A stretch of 64,000 nt of DNA from assembly GCF_000264995.1 (NCBI RefSeq), contig NW_006767442.1, positions 343,894-407,893 on the forward strand, given 5' to 3'. The notes beneath the pieces are model-generated. The model was not told the DNA's origin. It worked only from the letters and a program-made list of their open reading frames with translations, and made no database searches. Source of the DNA: Punctularia strigosozonata HHB-11173 SS5 (taxonomy: Eukaryota > Basidiomycota > Agaricomycetes > Corticiales > Punctulariaceae). Below are positions 59,184-64,000 of this stretch, in pieces; position 1 is the stretch's first letter, and each line of letters opens with the position of its first letter. The translations under genes and the position numbers were made by a program.

Positions 59184-60749
59184 GATAAAGCAACGCTGTT
59201 CGCGTTCAGAGTGCAGGAGACGTGGATCCGGAGGTGAAGCTGTGAAGTCCCGCACGCCTTGTTCCACGCCACAACATCGACAACACCCACCGTTGATCGA
59301 ACGCCAGTAATCTAGTACTGACGTACTGGCTGGGCACTCTTTCTTTCTCTACCTTGCTTTAAAGGATTCAAGAGCCATGCATGAACGTATCGACATCGGC
59401 ACAAGTGCATCGGTAGCCTGAAAGACGAACTCCAACCCATGTTTGATGTCCGAAAGTGATGCTACCGTGTGTTCGCACAGTATGATCCGCAACGTGATGG
59501 TGGCGAACATGTCCGCCTGTCTTCGAGTTCGAGGTGTTCGAGTTCTCTGGGTGAAGGACAAACTCTCACCTGCGGAGCTTCAACATCCTGGCAACCCGAA
59601 GATCCACTAGCATTGTATTGAGCAGCCAACGTGCCTATACAATATTACGATAAACGGTAAATCCATTTGTCTTCAGTGCCTTGCAGCAACGGCAGGAATG
59701 CACTTTTATCCGCAGTGATGCGCGCAGGGAAGTTTATACAGCTTTTGGCAGTTGCAAGCTGTCAGGACATAAAGGTTCGGCATGCTTGCCCCGCACTTTT
59801 CCTCCTCGTTCCATCCAGTCAAACCAGGCATTGCGTAGGTCTTCTCCGTGAGCGAACATTTTTGAGATCGGCCTTTGCCTAATCATCCTTGTGTCCTAGG
59901 CGGAACATTCGCGGAGCCTCGTCCCTTTAATGTCCTCTTCTCTGAAGTATAAACTCGAAGATCAGAGTCACGACCATGACCATGGTCACGGCACACAGTC
60001 GGGGGGTGGAAAAGATGACACGACGCACTCTACCGTTGGCCAGACTAGCGCGGAAGGGACAGCTGGCGTAGGGGGGGCGGGAGCTCAAGGTGTTGACGAT
60101 GGCGTCGCCGACGCTGGGGCATGGGGTGGAGATGCTGGTGGTGGAGATGCTGGTGGCGAATGAGTGTCGGTCGGCAGGTGTGAAGCTCGACTGCGACTCG
60201 GATCCATGGTACCTCCGTACACTTGTATGAGATTGTGTTGCTCTGTACGATGTTTTGTGAGTTATATTACGCTAGCGGTCGACTGGACAGCGCTTCAGCA
60301 TCCATGAATATACCCTTTGCTGATACCGCGAATGCGCGCCTAACGTAGGCGCCTAAGCTAGCACAGCGCAAACTCTGATAAAGACGGAGTCATAGCGATG
60401 ACCTAGTAGTGACTCCGCCAAGCCGGCGGCGATGTGCATGACGCCACCGATCGCGGCGTGCGCAGCGGCGAGATGGCCGCCGACAGACTAGATAGCCAAG
60501 GCTGCCCCATCCTCCCTGTCTCGCGTCTTTTGGCAGCGCGCATATATCCTTCAATTGTCGTCGTCGGCCTCGGCGTGGTTCACCCCGGCATAGAGCGCAT
60601 CGCCTTTCGCTGCGACGACGAAGACATTGATCTCCCACGCCGGGTAGATCGCTTAAGGGCTGTTGCTATCGAGAACCGAGACCGGTGCACGGTGCACGAC
60701 AACACGACAGTAGTGTTATCTTCCGCCTTGGTGCAAAACTATCACCATC
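59184..60749. other. Intergenic interval
   Basis: Between the divergent nucleoporin and phospholipase D genes lie 1.57 kb. Apart from the doubtful short frame at 59930-60163, I see no coding region; open frames at 60390-60853 overlap on both strands and show no motif. Confidence 0.4.
59930..60163 (+). CDS. Doubtful small His/Gly/Asp-rich protein
   Basis: A 77-codon frame with ATG (MSSSLKYKLEDQSHDHDHGH) and a second half made of Gly, Ala and Asp repeats. The composition is low-complexity and no family is recognised. It could be a short real gene or exon, or chance in a GC-rich interval. Confidence 0.3.
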   Translation: MSSSLKYKLEDQSHDHDHGHGTQSGGGKDDTTHSTVGQTSAEGTAGVGGAGAQGVDDGVADAGAWGGDAGGGDAGGE

Positions 60750-63700
60750 ATGTCTTTCTTCAAGAAAGTAGCAAGCGCGGTAGACAAGGTGGTCGACAAG
60801 ACCGAGGATGGGCTGCATCACGCCAGGGAAACCGCTATCGGCGAGTAGTGTGATCATCTGCAGTTCCGGCGTTTCTGACAATATATCGCAGGCTACATAA
60901 ACCCGAACAGTGAGATTGCTTAAGCTGTATGATTGAGAGACGCTGACCCTGCGCAGGACGTCATGACGATCCTGAGGAGAAAATGCAGGACGAAGTCCGT
61001 GCAGAGATCAACAAGAGCCATCGCTTTGAGAGCTTCGGTGAGTCTTTAGGCATCCTAACGCACGTGTCCCCGTCCTGAGTATTCACAATCTTCTGATTCA
61101 ACAGCTAACCAGAGATCCGACAACATCATCAAATGGCACATTGACGGCCACGACTACATGTACGCGCTCTCGGAGATGCTGGACAGCGCCAAGGAAGCGA
61201 TCTTCATCCTAGCGAGTACTCAGCTTTTTGTATTGCATCTCGATGACTGAGGATTATCAGGACTGGTGGCTTACCCCCGAGCTTTACCTTCGTCGTCCTC
61301 CTGCTGCTCATCCTGAATGGCGACTCGACCGAGTGCTGCAACGCAAGGCGGAAGAAGGCGTCAAGGTCTACGTAATTGTGTATAAAGAGGTCACTCAGAC
61401 CATGTCCATGAGTTCGGCCCATACAAAGGTATGCCTCAGGTTGCCTGCTGCTTGTCATTCGAATTGCAACTGATCTGTCTCGAAGCACGCTCTCGAGGCT
61501 CTTCACCCCAACATTGCCTGTATGCGTCACCCCGACCACATTGGATCTAAGGACGACGTCGAATATTGGTCGCATCACGAGAAGCTCGTCGTAATCGATA
61601 ACCACCGAGCCTGCGTTGGCGGTCTCGACCTCTGCTTCGGGCGTTGGGACACGCATAACCACCCTCTTGCCGATGCCCACCCGCTCGACTTCAGCAAGAC
61701 CCTGTTCCCCGGACAAGATTACAACAACGCGCGAATCGTTGACTTCCAAGATGTCTCCAACTACCTCAATAACACCATCAGCGTGCTGGAGAGCGCTAGG
61801 ATGCCATGGCATGATGTGCGTTATGTTCGTAGTCATTGTTGAATGTGGAGATGACGAAAATATATAGGTTCATATGACTCTGTTTGGTGATGTGGTCCTT
61901 GATCTGGTGCAACACTTTACCGAGCGATGGAACGAAGTCAAAAAGCGCAAGGTAAATTCTTTGAGTTTTGAGACCGTCTGATCACATTTGATCACATTCC
62001 AACTTCTGTACAGTACAGACACGATGAGTGAGCTTGCTATGCTACATCATTGACTGCTTCTGAGATTGTCTTAGGCGTTACGACTGGCTAGCCCTACCGC
62101 ACAAGATTGAAGTCGCCCCCAACGAGGCTGTTGTTCGTCATCCGCACCGCGAGAAATGGCATCAGATGGGCAGGCAGTGGAAACAGCATTTCCACCTGTT
62201 CGAAGGGGAGGAAGTCGATGACGACTGCCCTCCGCCCAAGGGAACGTGCCGCGTACAAGCAGTGCGGAGCGTCAGTGACTGGAGTCATGGCGTGCTGACA
62301 GAACACAGTGTCCAGAATGCTTGTAAGTCAGCCCAGGCTCGAAGAAAGTTCGCTCTCTGATGAACGCGCAGACTGCCAACTTATTCGAGAGGCGAACCAT
62401 TACATATACATTGGTAGGTTTCCTGCATCTTTCGCCATAGCTCATTCTGACATCAATTCACAGAGAATCAGTTCTTGTAAGTCTTTATGTCTTCTGCGCT
62501 CCGTCTTGGATCATGTTCTTGAACACCTATATTCATAGTATCTCCTCCACTCAAGACACCGGACCTATTAAGAACCAGATCGCCAAGGCGCTTACGGAGC
62601 GCATCATCCGCGCCGCGCAGGACGGTATCAAGTTTAAAGTTGTCGTCGTCATCCCCGAGGTGCCCGGATTTGCAGGCGATGTCAAGAACGAGAGTTCAGT
62701 CCAGATCATTATGGCAGGACAATACCGTACTATCAATCGGGGCGGCAACAGTATCTATGAGGAGATCCGTAAGGCGGGATTCGAGCCGTAAGTTTTACAT
62801 GATCTATCTGCGTCGGGAACACGGACTAACCGTCGTTTTGTGGTTTGTAGTATGGATTACATCCGTTTCTATCATCTCCGGGCCTTTGACCGTATCCACG
62901 GACCGTACGAATCCCTGATCAAGAAGATGACCGACAACAGTGGTGTCAGCTTCCATGAAGCTATGGTTGCGCTGTCGCGGCAGTGGATCGGCGAGCAGAT
63001 GGACGAGGGCCAAAAAGCCCCTACCGAAGTAACCGTCGTCCTCCCGCAGCCGACTTTGCAGGGGGTTGTCGTCACCGGCAAGCAGACGGAGGTGAAGAAG
63101 GAGACCGTGCGGATCCCACAGAGCGCCGAGGAAGCCAAGCAGATCATCGAGCGATTCGAACATGGCGCGGCGGACTTGCAGGAGGAACGAGAGGTGGCGG
63201 ATAACGTGGTGCAGCACATGCTTGAGGACAGTACGAATCTCGACCAAGAGAAGTGGCTGGGCACGGAGGAAGAGGAGCTGCAAGCTTATGTCTCCGAGCT
63301 GCTCTACATTCACTCTAAGGTCATGATCGTGGACGATCGTCGAGTCATTGTAAGGCTACTGCCATGGCATCGCTGCGCTTCAGTAACTAAACGTTTGTTG
63401 CAGATGGGTTCTGCGAACATCAACGATCGCTCGCAAAAGGGAGATGGCGATTCAGAGATCGCGCTCGTCGTTGAGGACGATGACATGTTCGAGACCACCA
63501 TGGACGGCAGACCGTACATGGCCGCCCGGTTCGCTGCCTCTCTTCGGCGGAAGCTATACAAAGGCATGTGTCTCAATGCCCAATTTTATGACCTTGGCTA
63601 ATGGTAGCTACCCAGAGCATCTCGGTCTGATCAAGCCGCAATGGTGCGATCGCAACGAAGAGGTGACCAGCTTCATGCAACCTGCCCCCATTCCCAACGA

Positions 63701-64000
63701 GAATGAAATTGGCACGCCCGAGGACAACGCTGTCGCGGATCCGCTCTCCGAAGAAACTGATCGCCTATGGAACGAGACCGCGAAGACGAACCGCGAGATC
63801 TTCACGGAGATCTTCCGGCCCGTGCCCACGAACTTGATTAGGGACTGGAATGCGTATGCGGTAGGGTTGAATGCTACTCTGGTGTCTCGATCTCTGACTT
63901 GTCATCACAGAACTACGTTCCCAAAGTGAAGACCGGTCACGTCGCCCCTGGTATCCCACTGCAGCGCGTTAAGGAGCGCCTGTCCCAGGTCCGCGGAGCA
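60750..64000 (+). CDS. Phospholipase D, 3' end cut by the window
   Basis: Starts at ATG 60750 with MSFFKKVASAVDKVVDKTED and continues through many short introns past the right edge. Phospholipase D hydrolyses phosphatidylcholine to phosphatidic acid and choline. Both catalytic HKD motifs are present: HHEKLVVIDN (about 61576) with GGLDLCFGRWDTHNH, and HSKVMIVDD (about 63309) with MGSANINDRSQKGDGDSEIA. Other family blocks are HIDGHDYMYALSEMLDSAKE, FIxDWWLTPELYLRRPP, ANHYIYIENQF and NREIFTEIFRPVPTN. No PX or PH domain was seen before the catalytic half, unlike yeast Spo14, so this resembles the shorter fungal or plant-like forms. The join between the first exon and the block starting HDDPEEKMQDE near 60965 is not settled. 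Confidence 0.9.

Noticed and set aside
1-64000. tRNA, rRNA, CRISPR or origin sequences
   Set aside because: I looked for cloverleaf-like and regularly spaced repeats and found none convincing. CRISPR arrays are not expected in a fungal nuclear genome.

Overview
This window reads as nuclear DNA of a basidiomycete fungus, most likely an Agaricomycete. Nearly every gene is broken by many short introns (about 46-65 bp, GT...AG). A spermidine synthase fused to saccharopine dehydrogenase, several tyrosine-kinase-like (TKL) kinases with an HGDLRG catalytic loop, a fungal multi-pass membrane-protein family, an F-box/leucine-rich protein and a large polyketide synthase all point the same way. Species and chromosome cannot be told from the sequence. 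Exon coordinates were worked out by hand from splice signals and reading-frame continuity.

Layout. 1-2400: tandem repeat, an inverted-repeat-flanked segment and the C-terminal stub of a hAT transposase. 2740-11700: TKL kinase A (+), a poorly resolved membrane-protein gene (-), a TatD nuclease (-) and TKL kinase B (+). 14018-25075: a multi-pass membrane protein, an F-box protein, the SPE3-LYS9 fusion, the farnesyltransferase beta subunit and a small secreted protein. 25486-36451 (all -): TKL kinase C, a secreted Ser/Thr-rich protein, a GT32 glycosyltransferase, a LEU5-type mitochondrial carrier and a single-pass surface protein. 37112-39547: a dispersed repeat and a nested pair of Harbinger-like elements. 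40500-45410: an unknown protein (-) and an MFS sugar transporter (+). 45832-54145: a multidomain polyketide synthase (-). 53543-55704: an exact 921-bp duplication around a 320-bp run of N, most likely an assembly artefact. 56085-64000: a Nup84/Nup107 nucleoporin (-) and the 5' part of a phospholipase D gene (+, cut by the window end).

The most striking content is the trio of TKL kinases. A, B and C share a short N-terminal module, the kinase domain and several intron positions, so they are recent relatives. Each carries a different C-terminal add-on that looks taken from a core cell protein: A has two Spa2/GIT homology (SHD) repeats plus an eIF4G-type MA3 domain, B has an Ssk1-like receiver domain whose phospho-acceptor Asp is Ala, and C has a Skn7/Prr1-like receiver with the phosphorylation pocket intact. 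This suggests kinases that connect to, or act as baits or decoys for, the phosphorelay, polarity and translation machinery. The architecture is visible in the sequence; the role is inference.
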